From Phoronis australis (taxonomy: Eukaryota; Phoronida; Phoronidae), in assembly GCA_002633005.1 (NCBI GenBank), contig NMRA01000248.1, forward strand, positions 387,846-451,845: DNA of 64,000 bases. The letters run 5' to 3'. A program made the translations under genes and the position numbers. A model generated the notes under the pieces. The model worked only from the letters and a program-made list of their open reading frames with translations, was not told the origin of the DNA and ran no database searches. Shown here piece after piece: positions 51,301 to 58,325 of the stretch. Numbering within the stretch: the first letter of the stretch is position 1; each line of letters begins with the position of its first letter.

Positions 51301-54300
51301 CCTGGTCAACATCAGATATAACGAGGGACCGCGAACTGACATTAAATCTGACCAACGGCTAGATTTGAACATTTCCTTTTTTTCATTGTATTTGTATTTG
51401 TTTTTGAAAATCGGCACAGATGAGGCGTTTTTCAGTGATGGCATTTCAAGCACCATAGCAAGATGCGAGACCATCAGTTGCTGTCTCTGTAAACGTTGCC
51501 GACACGTTGCACAGCTCGTTTACAATAATAAATACGCAACCTTGAAAAATCGTTGGTTATAATGATATTATTCCCAGAGTGAGTCTTTTTCATTACACTC
51601 ACGCACTGGGGCATCTTTGTAAGAAGAGACTTTGCCATGGCAGTGAGACACGAACCACGAAGAAATGTGCCCCGCGGCTCGTCAATGGACCAGCTATCCT
51701 CATCATCCAGTTACACCACAAAGCAAACAGAAAGTTCCGAACTTATTGTAAACCCCAAAAACCTTTTTGAATGAAATGAGAACCACGCTTCCGTGAAAGC
51801 TCAAAGCTCCCTATTAGAGGAACAACAAAAGCGGAACAAAAACAGAATGGTCGCATTCCAGAGCCCATTCGTTGACAGTATTAATTAGGACGATCAGAGA
51901 AAGGAATTATTAGATAAATCCACATTACATTCGCTATAGGGATGGTGGAGTCGGCTATCTGTTCTTGGCGCAAAGTGCATTACGCACCACTTTCAGCTGT
52001 TGGAAGTTGGCATACTAAATGAAAGGCAAGGATGTGGACCAAAAACTTCATTTTCACAACACGGTCTGCCTGTTCAAGAGGATAATCTACTTTCTTTACG
52101 ACGAGACGTATGCATGTATACTATGAACATTCCTGTCAAATTTATGTTATATGATTTATACTTGAGACATCTAGCACATGTACCCTGGTCGTGTACTGAG
52201 GCGTTCGTTGGCGTCATCGGGCACGATGATATAATTGGCAGGTGTTAAATATTCCAATGATTTATATTTAGCCGGATGATGACCAATAAGGCCGAACAGT
52301 TTATTTGTTGCTCAGATCATCTGAAATTTGTCCTAAGTGTCTTTAACCCAAAGCAGCTAAATTTGCTCTGAAGATTAACACAACCGTTGTNCCCTATTGG
52401 AGGAACAACAAAAGCGGAACAAAAAGAGAATGATCGCATTCCAGAGCCCATTCGTTGACAGTATTAATTAGGACGATCAGAGAAAGGAATTATTAGATAA
52501 ATCCACATTACATTCGCTATAGGGATGGTGGAGTCGGTTATCTGTTCTTGGCGCAAAGTGCATTACGCACCACTTTCAGCTGTTGGAAGTTGGCATACTA
52601 AATGAAAGGCAAGGACGTGGACCAAAAACTTCATTTTCACAACACGGTCTGCCTGTTCAAGAAGACAATCTACTTTCTTTACGACAAGACGTATGCATGT
52701 ATACTATGAACATTCCTGTCAAATTATTGTTATATGATTTATACTTGAGACATCTAGCACATGTACCCTGGTCGTGTACTGAGGCGTTCGTTGGCGTCAT
52801 CAGGCAAGATGATATAATTGGCAGGTGTTAAATATTCCAATGATTTATATTTAGCCGGATGATGACCAATAAGGCCGAACAGTTTATTTGTTGCTCAGAT
52901 CATCTGAAATTTGTCCTAAGTGTCTTTAACCCAAAGCAGCTAAATTTGCTCTGAAGATTAACACAACCGTTGTTGACTTAGGAAAACCCTTTGATCGCAT
53001 CGCTCATCCGACAATCGAAATAGCGATTGGTTCCGAAGAATTTTTGCACATCAGATTCAGAAACACACTTCTCTTGGGAGGGCCCACAACTCTTTAAAGA
53101 TACTTTCACGTTATTTAACGGGAAGGAAACACTTAACAATCACACAAAAGAGTTGCAAAGTACAGTAACCAAACCGCAGATATCAGGATTCGCGATTTCA
53201 TCAAATCTCACGTGCGTGTCAACTGGGGATGTGACGCATATAAGGGCACAGTACACTGCAAGACGTAATTAGATATTGTGAGAAATGAATGATTCACGTT
53301 TTGTAGAGACACTTCGCCAATTCACTTAAAACTGACTCAGTGCGGTTGGGTGGTTTATGAAACGAAAAAAATTGTCAAAGAGTAACCCACAACCGAAGCC
53401 AATGTAATTTGCATATTCATGCATTTGTGTCTGTACCAAACTGCAGGTACTGATTCTAAACTCACCGCTAAACTGAGACATTATTGTCAATTTAGGCATT
53501 TAAAAAGTCACCGAGCCAAAAATCACAAATTCTACATTCTGGAAGACGCAATAGACAAAATACTTCCCTTCAAAAGAGTGTATCCTTCCTACATATGTCC
53601 TAAATGTGAAATAACGATATTTTATTCACTTGATAGCGAAATTTTTCTATTATCAAAACAAAATCAAGAGATCAGCTGTGAATGTTATGAAGTAGTGGAT
53701 GGGTAGCGAAAACTGACACTTCTTGTATGGTCGGTTTGAGGATGGAAATTTCTACGTGTTATTAAAATGTTTGAAACATATCTCTATAATTTGCGTTTTA
53801 GGTAGTGAGTGAGGTGTAAATGTCCCTTTAAACGATGCTCTTTAAAATGACAAACAGAACCATATCTCAACGGAAATTACTATTTACCTAACAGTTTACA
53901 TTATACGAATGGTCAGTATCAAGAAAAGAATGTGTAAAATAGTTGGAGAAAAAACTTCCTAAGTGATAATGTTAAACTGCCAATCAAATGCATCAAATGC
54001 CTCTCAAAGACTAAAATTCAAAACGCAAATATTTCAGACAAGGCAAAGAAAACCATCTCGGTAACATGACGCTTATCTTGGCAAGTACTGATATCGCCAT
54101 TTCAATTAAAAGTATTTATTTACAACGAGAATGAGGTTGCAAATAGAATAAAAAACGTGTGTTTTTTGTAACCAGCTGTATGTTCAAGAAAGCTTTTGTT
54201 CTGAGCATTACAGCAATCCTTCGTTCAGAGGTCAAGTAGGTCTTCAAGCAGTATTTCGATGAGATTTGCGAGCCTGCATCTCGTTCGAAACGTCAACGCC

Positions 54301-56812
54301 CATGTATTGGGCTGCGAAGCGTCAAGTCTTCAGGAGTGTGTATGGAACCCATTCCAGTATGTGTTGCTAACCTTAACTCTCCAATACTAATAGTGGCCTA
54401 ATTCTCCTCGCTATGCCAGCCACACACTGTGCGAACCCCATCATTGCGTAACGTTTTCACGTATGTTAGTAAACACTATGTCTATCCAAATATATCCTTA
54501 TGACTTATAAATGTCATTTCTCAAGTGTAATTAAACAATACAGTTTGCAAAAGAAACTTGACGAAACGCTTCGTCTCCTCAGGCGTGTCATTGTGGTGCC
54601 GTAGCACACAAGCTCCTTCAAGCACTAAGCTGCATGTTGTCAGCAACAACACAGCGACGATTTGTTTAAATACTTTCACACGCGGGGAAAACAAGCGTTT
54701 AACTCACAGGACCAGCGGTTATTGTCACAAAAAATGAGCGGCAGTAACATTACATAGTTCAGGCGTTTGCTCGAGGTATCACCTGCCGGCATTATTTCAG
54801 GTTCGTTAAATATTTGCTTGATTAGCCGTTTCACTTTCACGAGGTACTTCAAGTGGACATATTAAATAATTAAACCATTATTCGAATTTCCAAAACAAAT
54901 GGAAGGGTGAAATAGAACACAGTGCGGACCGCTGGGAGTGGAATTAGATCTATCAAGTTTAGTTACTTTTGCTGAAAATGAAATTAGTGTAATTATTGAG
55001 GACAAACAGGGATTCGCCATAGGCGGGACAGGACTGAAGAAACGAATGCGCCCTCGTCCTAAATTAGGAGCGAAGTAAGGTTGAAAACATTAAATATTAA
55101 CAAAAGACCCACTTTGTCCCTGCGATTTGTTATGGTTAGCACAGGAATTCGGAAAGAAAGTATTTGCGTACTTTAATAGGTTGTGTAGTCATTGAGTCGG
55201 TACTAATCAAAGTCCATTGCTGCACGTTAATAGGTAGAACTATAGAGTAACCCTGACAATGTGAACCATAGCGTGTCCACGGACCTTTTAACACAACTTC
55301 CTGCGTTCTGTATAAAACCAATTGCTAATAGTCCAAAATAGCGAAACGCCTGAGGCGACGAGGAGGCGGACTTGCGTAGCATATCTTCAAACAAATCGCA
55401 ACAGGAAGTTTCAATGAAAAATATCGACCAGCTAAACATTGACTAGGAATTCGATTCATAAAACGTCTCCAATCCTACTTCGGTCAAAGTAGAGAGTGTT
55501 TGTATTTATCATCGTGAATGGCGTGTTTATACACGGGTGCTGTAACCATTCTTGATGTACTGTAAACCATGCAGATGTATTCTTAAGACGACCTCCCCGG
55601 GGTTGATTTCATCGTGCCAACCCGTGTAGCACAGAGGCGTGGACATCGGCACACAATACACAAATTAGTTTAATCTAAACACGGTCCCTCACTGCTTAAT
55701 TGGTAGCTAAAAGGGTTACAAAAGATTGAATAAGAAAGGCGGAGACTCAACAATCCCCGCAAGGTTGAAAAGCCACGATTCGTCCATTCATGATTTTCAA
55801 GAGACACACACGAAGGTAATTTACTTGCAAGACTACGTTCAGGTAGCACAAGTGTACAGCTAGTCACGTCAGGTGTATAACTAGCTGGGAATTTGTTTCG
55901 TCTTGCCGTCACATAGATGTATTTTTCATTAGTTGTAACAATACACCACGTAAATTGAAACATTTCTCGAAAACATTTTAGAATTGCTCATCATTATATG
56001 GCTACTTACCAATCCGTAACAATTGCTTAAAACTGCTTTTGACGGTCCGTGCTCCTCCGTCTGTACTTCACCAACATAGTGGCAGTTGTTTAAACGTCCA
56101 TGACGCCTGCTAACGCCACTTGCGTCCCAGTACTCCACTTGATATGACCCTGACGTTAAACGTCGATTCGACGTAACGTTGAATTTAAACGTCCGACCAT
56201 AAGCAGGCACGTGGAAGAACAAGCGCTCACTGGAGTCTTCAACGTCACTGTCGAAATTGTTGCTAACGTAACGTTTACGTCGCCTCCGCACAGACGTAAC
56301 GTCGTGGCTAATAAAGTCTCCATTTGCATTAGCTGTGTGTGGAATGATCAACTGATAATCTCTGAGTGTTTTTAGGAGTTGCTCTGGAAGTTTAAACAAA
56401 CCGAAGACAATTTATTGTTGTGGGTTTGCCAGAATTTCAATTAAGCTGCGGTAGACAGCATAAATGTCTTTACACAGGATCACTTAACTGGGCGTTGCGC
56501 CACTTCTGAAGAAGATATGTTTCATTGCAGGCTATAAAGGTGTTTTGATAAAAATCTCAAACAAGCTAGCGTTACCACTAAGCTGTGTTTCCTCAAGCAT
56601 TATATCGACTACGGGATCACGCTGCAGTCAACTTGTTATTAAATATATTATTAGAAACAGAAGAGGAGTTTCAAATTGCAAGCTTATCACATTTGGTAAT
56701 TAATAGGGTAGCAATTACCTGTTTTTATGGAGCGCCATTCAGCTTGCGTCGCCTGGACAAGTATTGAAGCGACACACCACAGTATTGTTAAAGTCACGAA
56801 GTTTACATCCAT
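15191..56812 (-). CDS. ADAMTS10: ADAMTS metalloprotease, ADAMTS6/ADAMTS10 class (multi-exon gene)
   Basis: Secreted zinc endopeptidase of the extracellular matrix; vertebrate ADAMTS6 and ADAMTS10 act on fibrillin microfibrils and cell adhesion. Twenty-one exons join with consistent phases into about 1,087 residues, close to the 1,100-odd of human ADAMTS10 and ADAMTS6. Order: signal peptide (1-24), prodomain, furin site RTRRRR (241-246), catalytic domain with HEMGHNFGMQHD (403-414) and Met-turn Met431, disintegrin-like domain, TSP1 with [17 protein letters not shown] (from 561), Cys-rich domain, spacer, then several C-terminal TSP1 repeats. The ADAMTS6/10 clade is chosen from shared landmarks such as [35 protein letters not shown] and [14 protein letters not shown]. 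It is probably the single invertebrate pro-orthologue of both vertebrate genes, so the symbol marks the class. The final PLAC domain is not convincingly found. None of the six N bases falls in its exons. Confidence 0.9.
15849..16025 (-). CDS. ADAMTS10: ADAMTS exon 20: TSP1 repeat
   Basis: Acceptor catttcag|TGT, donor gagag|gtaaat, phase 0 both ends. [36 protein letters not shown] and KWGE. Together with exon 19 it completes a TSP1 repeat and starts another. Confidence 0.88.
16233..16437 (-). CDS. ADAMTS10: ADAMTS exon 19: TSP1 repeat
   Basis: Acceptor caccaccag|G completes Glu; [53 protein letters not shown] complete TSP1 repeat plus the W-x-x-x-x-W start of the next. Donor caagg|gtaggt, phase 0. 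Confidence 0.88.
16776..16905 (-). CDS. ADAMTS10: ADAMTS exon 18: TSP1 repeat
   Basis: Acceptor attgacag|GT completes Gly. [20 protein letters not shown] then [16 protein letters not shown], the second half of the TSP1 repeat begun in exon 17. Donor gccga|gtgagt leaves two bases of Glu. Confidence 0.85.
17270..17356. repeat. 28-bp tandem repeat, three copies (ADAMTS intron)
   Basis: Unit gtcatgtgtcaggccaggt followed by yaaatgaag; copies at 17270, 17298 and 17326 differ by single bases. Confidence 0.85.
17688..17844 (-). CDS. ADAMTS10: ADAMTS exon 17: end of spacer, second TSP1 repeat
   Basis: Acceptor cctatgtag|[23 protein letters not shown] ends the spacer; an acidic-proline linker follows, then [18 protein letters not shown] begins the first C-terminal TSP1 repeat. 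Donor aagg|gtgagt leaves one base of Gly. Confidence 0.86.
18234..18397 (-). CDS. ADAMTS10: ADAMTS exon 16: spacer domain
   Basis: Acceptor tcgtccag|CT completes Ala. [49 protein letters not shown]: the G-G-W-T-I-D-W-P and A-G-T-x-F-x-Y motifs of the spacer. Donor catg|gtgcgc, phase 0. Confidence 0.89.
18886..18966 (-). CDS. ADAMTS10: ADAMTS exon 15: start of spacer domain
   Basis: Acceptor catttcag|[22 protein letters not shown] then VESNNYL: the first beta strands of the spacer (V-V-x-I-P-K-G-x-x-H-I). Donor ctag|gtaagt with one base of Ala. Confidence 0.88.
19262..19385 (-). CDS. ADAMTS10: ADAMTS exon 14: end of Cys-rich domain
   Basis: Acceptor atttttcag|[23 protein letters not shown] then [12 protein letters not shown]; the C-R-V-C-G-G-D-G-S-x-C-E-T-I string is characteristic of ADAMTS6/10. 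Donor ggaa|gtaagc leaves one base that makes Thr with the next exon. Confidence 0.9.
19568..19804 (-). CDS. ADAMTS10: ADAMTS exon 13: Cys-rich domain
   Basis: Acceptor ggtttgcag|CCT, donor gtgtg|gtacgt, phase 0. [49 protein letters not shown] and DMCINGECV are the ordered landmarks of the ADAMTS Cys-rich domain. The shorter donor one codon upstream (tgt|gtggta) was rejected as a poorer splice site. Confidence 0.91.
20534..20743 (-). CDS. ADAMTS10: ADAMTS exon 12: central TSP1 repeat
   Basis: Phase 0 both ends. [11 protein letters not shown] closes the disintegrin-like domain; [20 protein letters not shown] starts the central TSP1 repeat with W-x-x-W-x-x-W (potential C-mannosylation) and CSRTCG (O-fucosylation consensus C-S/T-C-G type). 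[17 protein letters not shown] completes it. Confidence 0.92.
21029..21136 (-). CDS. ADAMTS10: ADAMTS exon 11: disintegrin-like domain
   Basis: Phase 0 both ends, 36 codons: [36 protein letters not shown]; donor aatggg|gtaagt. The EVCSELWC and NSIPA-x-x-GT-x-C landmarks are especially close to ADAMTS6/10 and give part of the class assignment. Confidence 0.89.
21585..21655. repeat. 20-bp AT-rich tandem repeat (ADAMTS intron)
   Basis: Alternating tatagtatca and tattgtatca, about three copies, ending 35 bp beyond the donor of exon 10. Confidence 0.75.
21690..21831 (-). CDS. ADAMTS10: ADAMTS exon 10: end of catalytic domain, start of disintegrin-like domain
   Basis: The acceptor caccacag|T is required by phase: GA|T gives [14 protein letters not shown] nearer AG (ttcag) would give a stop codon. 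Then [20 protein letters not shown] and KACRKK, donor agaag|gtgtgt, phase 0. Confidence 0.88.
22164..22310 (-). CDS. ADAMTS10: ADAMTS exon 9: third zinc ligand and Met-turn
   Basis: Acceptor tgttccag|C completes Asn. [13 protein letters not shown] contains His413 (third zinc ligand) and the Asp after it that is typical of ADAM/ADAMTS. Then AKIMASQL (Met431, Met-turn), [17 protein letters not shown]. Donor ctaga|gtgagt leaves two bases. Confidence 0.9.
22432..22531. repeat. 21-bp tandem repeat (ADAMTS intron)
   Basis: Variants of taatctggttataatggttt, more than four copies, about 120 bp upstream (in gene sense) of exon 9. Confidence 0.8.
25022..25735 (+). repeat. Copy 1 of allelic-type duplication C
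   Basis: 714 bp ending at the N at 25736, inside ADAMTS intron 8. Matches 25737-26441 apart from a few substitutions, a missing 'agttc' and a shortened poly-C run. Confidence 0.9.
25737..26441 (+). repeat. Copy 2 of allelic-type duplication C
   Basis: 705 bp starting right after the N at 25736. The C-run near 26197 is shorter than its counterpart near 25489, the kind of difference expected between alleles or sequencing reads. Confidence 0.9.
27481..27586 (-). CDS. ADAMTS10: ADAMTS exon 8: catalytic domain with first zinc ligands
   Basis: The acceptor tgcccag|GT completes Gly, giving G-L-A-P-V-A-G-M-C; a nearer AG at 27582-27581 would drop G-L from this block. Continues [20 protein letters not shown] and MGH, supplying zinc ligands His403 and His407 and catalytic Glu404. 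Donor cacaa|gtaagt splits the next Asn. Confidence 0.9.
27935..27994. repeat. 10-bp tandem repeat (ADAMTS intron 7)
   Basis: Perfect copies of atcatgtcat, about six, starting 50 bp past the exon 7 donor. Perfect identity suggests a young, variable array. Confidence 0.9.
28045..28088 (-). CDS. ADAMTS10: ADAMTS exon 7: catalytic domain microexon
   Basis: A 44-bp exon: acceptor tttttag|G completes Arg, then [14 protein letters not shown], donor ttag|gtgagt with one base of Gly. Matches the YDIC...PCGTLGLAP block. A 10-bp tandem repeat begins about 50 bp beyond its donor. Confidence 0.86.
28678..28817 (-). CDS. ADAMTS10: ADAMTS exon 6: catalytic domain
   Basis: Acceptor ttattccag|CCT, donor acaag|gtaagt (two bases left). 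[20 protein letters not shown] then [13 protein letters not shown], matching the 'SLDSFCKWQ' and 'HHDxAILLTR' segments of ADAMTS catalytic domains. Confidence 0.88.
29256..29339 (-). CDS. ADAMTS10: ADAMTS exon 5: catalytic domain
   Basis: Phase 0 at both ends: acceptor atttttcag|GTG, donor accag|gtatgt. [20 protein letters not shown] followed by IILLTEDQ, the conserved second strand region of reprolysin domains. It is too short and lacks its own Met, so it is visible only by homology and splice phase. Confidence 0.88.
32568..32648. repeat. 47-bp direct repeat, two copies (ADAMTS intron 4)
   Basis: tctgttagacaygaacagcc followed by accagaRKGcacatttt, repeated once with a few changes. Confidence 0.75.
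35557..36054. mobile_element. MITE-like inverted-repeat element in ADAMTS intron 4
   Basis: About 498 bp. Left end agggcctttcat, right end reverse complement aggccctttcat. Subterminal motif gtatgaacgcttaactccgg occurs twice on the left (35609, 35710) and as an inverted relative (accggagttaag...tatgaa) at the right. An inner inverted repeat atcgaagttatcgc / gcgataacttcgat lies at 35734-35747 and 35919-35932. It is much more CpG-rich than the surrounding intron. No transposase, so non-autonomous; a TA target duplication is possible. Confidence 0.68.
36298..36515 (-). CDS. ADAMTS10: ADAMTS exon 4: furin site and start of catalytic domain
   Basis: Acceptor tatttcag|AT completes Asp; donor catg|gtgagt, phase 0. 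It holds [11 protein letters not shown] (furin cleavage expected after Arg246), then [19 protein letters not shown] and SYILSIMNM, the standard first strand and helix of the ADAMTS catalytic domain. Confidence 0.9.
41699..41805. repeat. Three-copy ~28-bp repeat (ADAMTS intron 3)
   Basis: Copies of gtccatggctttaggccgct followed by ccacac, each slightly diverged. Confidence 0.75.
41951..42266. repeat. 16-bp minisatellite (ADAMTS intron 3)
   Basis: About twenty copies of gttactYtgtgtgaca. The left half is mostly the TTT variant with more errors and the right half mostly TCT and nearly perfect, suggesting directional homogenisation. There are no spacers between units, so it is not a CRISPR-like array. 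Confidence 0.93.
42530..42619 (-). mobile_element. tRNA-like SINE head (ADAMTS intron 3)
   Basis: On the minus strand the sequence ggaggcaatgtggcctagta leads to an A-box-like TGGCCTAGTAG and, about 45 bp on, a B-box-like GGGTTTGAGTCCC. It looks like a degenerate tRNA-derived Pol III promoter. It is followed by a direct repeat of a 'gtctagcagtgtgccccagt' unit (42502 and 42533, plus strand). A tRNA pseudogene is the alternative. Confidence 0.5.
42710..42872 (-). CDS. ADAMTS10: ADAMTS exon 3: prodomain
   Basis: Acceptor ttttcag|CAT, donor aaag|gtagat. [17 protein letters not shown] continues directly from YGL of exon 2, matching the G-L-H-G-...-Y-F-I-E-P-L prodomain signature. HLVESCGTK contains the cysteine-switch-like Cys. 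Ends with one base of a split Asp codon. Confidence 0.86.
43272..43557. repeat. 25-bp minisatellite (ADAMTS intron 2)
   Basis: About eleven copies of agagactgtgtagatactct followed by aaggt, almost perfect; one unit has 'atggt' and one has 'gttgag'. The unit contains a short imperfect palindrome (agagac...tactct). It lies about 400 bp 5' of ADAMTS exon 3 in gene sense. Confidence 0.93.
43600..43800. repeat. Dispersed-element-like segment with inverted G/C blocks
   Basis: Contains gggaggggtttgccccctcc and later gcggggaggttaaacccc, both self-complementary, ending 'cccctcccatagatccgtct'. The structure resembles the end of a dispersed repeat, but I cannot name a family. Confidence 0.35.
45382..47627 (+). 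repeat. Copy 1 of allelic-type duplication D
   Basis: 2,246 bp in ADAMTS intron 2, ending at the N at 47628; matches 47629-49874. The first 1.4 kb carries scattered substitutions; the last 0.8 kb looks identical between copies. Confidence 0.92.
47629..49874 (+). repeat. Copy 2 of allelic-type duplication D
   Basis: 2,246 bp starting right after the N at 47628 and continuing into unique sequence. A minus-strand open frame of 156 codons here (48530-49000) is broken by a TAG in copy 1, so it is unlikely to be coding. Confidence 0.92.
51809..52390 (+). repeat. Copy 1 of allelic-type duplication E
   Basis: 582 bp ending at the N at 52391, matching 52392-52973 at equal length with roughly ten substitutions seen by eye. 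Confidence 0.9.
52392..52973 (+). repeat. Copy 2 of allelic-type duplication E
   Basis: Starts directly after the N at 52391 and continues into unique intron sequence. Confidence 0.9.
56010..56383 (-). CDS. ADAMTS10: ADAMTS exon 2: prodomain
   Basis: Acceptor ttccag|AG, donor ttg|gtaagt. Encodes the reprolysin-type propeptide: RDYQLIIPH, a basic RRRRKR patch (residues 64-69), [15 protein letters not shown], then [12 protein letters not shown] and AVLSNCYGL. The NCHYVGEV and SNCYGL segments are the prodomain cysteine landmarks of ADAMTS proteins. The polybasic patch early in the prodomain could be an additional furin-type site. Confidence 0.87.
56719..56812 (-). CDS. ADAMTS10: ADAMTS exon 1: start codon and signal peptide
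   Basis: ATG at 56812-56810 opens [20 protein letters not shown] followed by ATQA and then E-W-R-S. That is a polar N-end, a hydrophobic core and an A-x-A-type cleavage site, a classic signal peptide. The exon ends ACAG|gtaatt with one base of a codon that the next exon completes as Glu. The start is chosen because the signal peptide follows directly and the phase matches exon 2. Confidence 0.82.
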
Positions 56813-56881
56813 TTTATTGGTTATAATCGACCTTTCTTGTTGCCCGGAGTGATTTTAATCAGAACATCTCCTAAGTTTCGT

Positions 56882-56892
56882 CCGCCATCTTC
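56882..56892 (-). promoter_or_regulatory. YY1-type element AAGATGGCGGA upstream of ADAMTS start codon
   Basis: Minus strand reads AAGATGGCGGA about 70 bp 5' of the start codon, matching the YY1 core AAnATGGCGGC in the sense orientation commonly found just downstream of TATA-less start sites. It also contains an ATG opening a five-codon upstream ORF (ATG GCG GAC GAA ACT TAG). Site identity is by motif only. Confidence 0.4.
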
Positions 56893-58325
56893 ACACATTT
56901 TCAGGCATTTTCACAACTCGCGCAATGATTCCTCCTCGCCTTGTCTTGTCACATGTACATATCGTCGATACACATCAAATTGTGTCCTTACGCGGTCGAT
57001 GTTGACTTGTTGAGTAGTATCGTAAAATCCACCTGTTCACCACCGTTGTCTGTTCACTTCTGAATCCCACCACGGCGCTCCGTGCACTAAAAACACAAGC
57101 CCAATTACCGACAACTGTTTATTGAGCGAGCCTCGCCATATGGCATAACTAGGTTCAGGAGCGCCACAGTAATCCGAGAGACGGACCGCAAGTGACGTAG
57201 TGATTCGCCCAGCCTTTAAGCGGACGAAACAATGTCCTGCTGACCGTTGTACGTATTGTGCGCGTGCTGTGAACGATTCTCAAACGCGTGCACTGTACCA
57301 GCCATAAGACTAGCCTGTCGTGTCCAAGAAACGCTGCACCCCGCCTGATATCACACCTTCAAGCGATGTAGTCTCCTATGCAACGAAAATAATTGAAACT
57401 CAAGTAAATACCCACGCAAAAACACAAATAATTTAGAGTACACAAGTTCTTGAGACAATTTCCTGTTTTTTTCCTGTATGCAGACTTGCGCAAAATGCCT
57501 ACTTACAATACACAATCAGCTCACCGCTCCGTTCGCCTATAATAATGATTTGCTCTTACGCGGGCATTGTATTTATGTATGCGATAGCGTGCTTTACGAC
57601 CCGCTGGGACCTCAGTCAGGTGTCCCATATTTAAGGACACGGAAATGATGCCGTGTAGGCTACACTGCTATTGGCTAGATACTTTAGAAATTGCCGCCTG
57701 ATTGTTGCAGCTGAGTGGTCGTCAGAAACGGTAGCAGTGACCAGCGCGACACCAGACCCGGGTAATGTCCGGCTAAATGTGTATGGTTTATCATTGAACT
57801 CGATGACCGGGTGTTGTCCGCAAGTAGCCGAAGCTTGATCGCAAATATAGTTGAAGATGTATACCGTTTGCTGTTTATACGATCGACACTCATTATCCGT
57901 GATGCGAGGCAGTTCAAAAACCCGAGTCAAGCGTGCATGAAAGCTATTGAAATCACGTGGTCATGGCGATACCTCGTGAACCCTCCCTCACCAAAACGTG
58001 CAAGAAAGTTGTGTTATTGGCACGCCCTGGTGAATCCATCCCGAGGTTCTATTATTGTCACAACCACTGCAAGCAATGACGTAGGAATTCTTCGATTTCT
58101 TTACAATACTTCTAGAGACTTAAGTACAGCTAAGGAGTGGTTTGATGGCACTTGAAAGGACATGGGTACGGCATACACCGATGCCAAGCACGGTAAAGTC
58201 ATGGTCACCGGTCGTCCACTTCCATGGGTTACGTTATCTCTCTGCTATTCTGACCTGATTCTTCTAAATGATAAATGATAGCTGAAGAAAACGAACGGGG
58301 GACAGTGAACCTGGCAGGGGGATGG
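56893..58325 (-). promoter_or_regulatory. ADAMTS 5' flank
   Basis: Upstream sequence that looks relatively CpG-rich compared with the introns, with a TGACGTAG motif near 57193 and no convincing TATA box at a useful distance. A 99-codon minus-strand frame at 57631-57930 has no recognisable domain and is not annotated as a gene. Confidence 0.3.

Larger units (their letters stand above)
42873..56009 (-). other. ADAMTS intron 2 (13.1 kb)
   Basis: Lies between two prodomain exons with compatible phase 0 junctions. It contains the 25-bp minisatellite, duplication pairs D and E with two N joins, and a cluster of TGACGT motifs. Short open frames within it (for example 50269-50791 and 53419-53706) have no recognisable domains. 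The intron's true length is probably about 2.8 kb shorter once the duplicated contig ends are merged. Confidence 0.75.

Noticed and set aside
53419-53706. 95-codon plus-strand frame with a CPKC motif and other Cys/His residues
   Set aside because: The Cys/His spacing does not fit a zinc-finger pattern and it has no identifiable partner exons.
57631-57930. 99-codon minus-strand frame upstream of ADAMTS
   Set aside because: Met start and stop are present but there is no similarity I recognise, no supporting splice structure, and CpG-rich flanks often contain chance frames.
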